Shown: positions 34,775 to 34,888 of the stretch, in pieces
Numbering within the stretch: the first letter of the stretch is position 1
Layout of the letters: every line of letters begins with the position of its first letter
NCBI GenBank assembly: GCA_902760645.1
Contig: CACWHC010000020.1
Location: 1-34,888 of the forward strand
Direction: 5' to 3'
Length of the DNA stretch: 34,888 nucleotides
From: an uncultured bacterium
GTDB lineage: Bacteria > Cyanobacteriota > Vampirovibrionia > Gastranaerophilales > Gastranaerophilaceae
Notes under the pieces: model-generated
Told to the model about the DNA's origin: nothing
Database searches by the model: none
What the model saw: the letters and a program-made list of their open reading frames with translations, nothing else
Made by a program: the position numbers and the translations under genes

Positions 34775-34888
34775 CCGTTTTTAAGTCTATTTAATAAGTT
34801 TCATTATTTTAAATTTGCTCCGTTTTATCATTTGTAGAATTAATTACATTATCATTAAATTTTACTGTTGTGATGAATAAGCTGGATT

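Larger units (their letters stand above)
34361..34888. other. Long non-coding, repeat-rich stretch
   Basis: I see no convincing gene in these 528 bp. They hold the nfnA promoter (34384-34412), a bulged 14-bp stem-loop (34462-34495, AAAATATGGGTTGAA / TTCAACCATATTTT), the pilin-leader-like repeat (34627-34678), an imperfect 31-bp dyad (34705-34735), a GCGAGCGAAAGCGAAGC repeat (34744-34774), and the start of what looks like its inverted copy at the window edge. Confidence 0.6.

Noticed and set aside
34625..34837. Plus-strand open frame of 70 codons at the right end
   Set aside because: It runs through two dispersed repeats and has no ribosome-binding site or protein-like composition.

Overview
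The window looks like chromosomal DNA of a low-GC, obligately anaerobic, probably gut-dwelling bacterium of the non-photosynthetic cyanobacterial sister lineage (Gastranaerophilales / 'Melainabacteria', Vampirovibrionia). This is an inference from three things. There is a DUF3326 protein, a family I know mainly from cyanobacteria. There is a pseudopilin with the AAFTLAEVLITLG N-terminus that is very common in this lineage. The metabolism is strictly anaerobic in style: superoxide reductase, ferritin, an NfnA-like flavoprotein and EtfAB. No rRNA, tRNA, CRISPR array, transposase or phage gene was seen.

Layout. 1-1.1 kb: repeat-rich DNA, with a ~100-bp element present twice as direct repeats around one unknown gene. 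1.1-5.3 kb: a GT-C membrane glycosyltransferase facing a TPR protein-bioB pair; the BioB has an unusual auxiliary-cluster ligand set. 5.4-10.5 kb (+ strand): a citrate/homocitrate/isopropylmalate synthase-family enzyme, dapA, secD, secF and a 52-aa protein. 10.6-18.9 kb (- strand): a pseudopilin with a G10 tract just inside its start, three small or unknown genes, a 724-aa protein ending in an ADP-ribosyltransferase domain, dnaK, DUF3326 and a coiled-coil protein. 19-25 kb: an M16 homologue without zinc ligands, an OmpA-like protein, superoxide reductase overlapping ferritin, three unknown lineage-type proteins and RqcH/NFACT. 25-27 kb (- strand): ilvC followed by a YhaM-type HD protein. 27.1-31.4 kb: an XRE regulator divergent from two overlapping glycosyltransferase genes, the second a GT2 / GT-B-like / DUF1796 three-domain fusion. 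31.5-34.4 kb (- strand): an operon of nfnA-like, a small 4-Cys protein, etfB and etfA. 34.4-34.9 kb: non-coding DNA full of dispersed repeats.

Most interesting points. (1) The pseudopilin has a good promoter, Shine-Dalgarno and ATG, but a run of ten G puts that ATG out of frame with the pilin; nine G would restore it. This is a candidate phase-variable surface gene, or a homopolymer miscall. Its long leader is built from repeat DNA also found elsewhere in the window. (2) The 724-aa protein has the R / STS / ExE signature of arginine-type mono-ADP-ribosyltransferases and is followed at once by a 51-aa gene with its own strong ribosome-binding site. (3) The glycosyltransferase/DUF1796 fusion sits beside an XRE regulator with operator-like repeats. 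(4) Several enzymes depart from textbook active sites: BioB, superoxide reductase and the M16 homologue. (5) Three genes start within a few bases of the upstream gene's terminator hairpin and may be leaderless.

All family assignments are by eye from the translated sequence; no database search was run.
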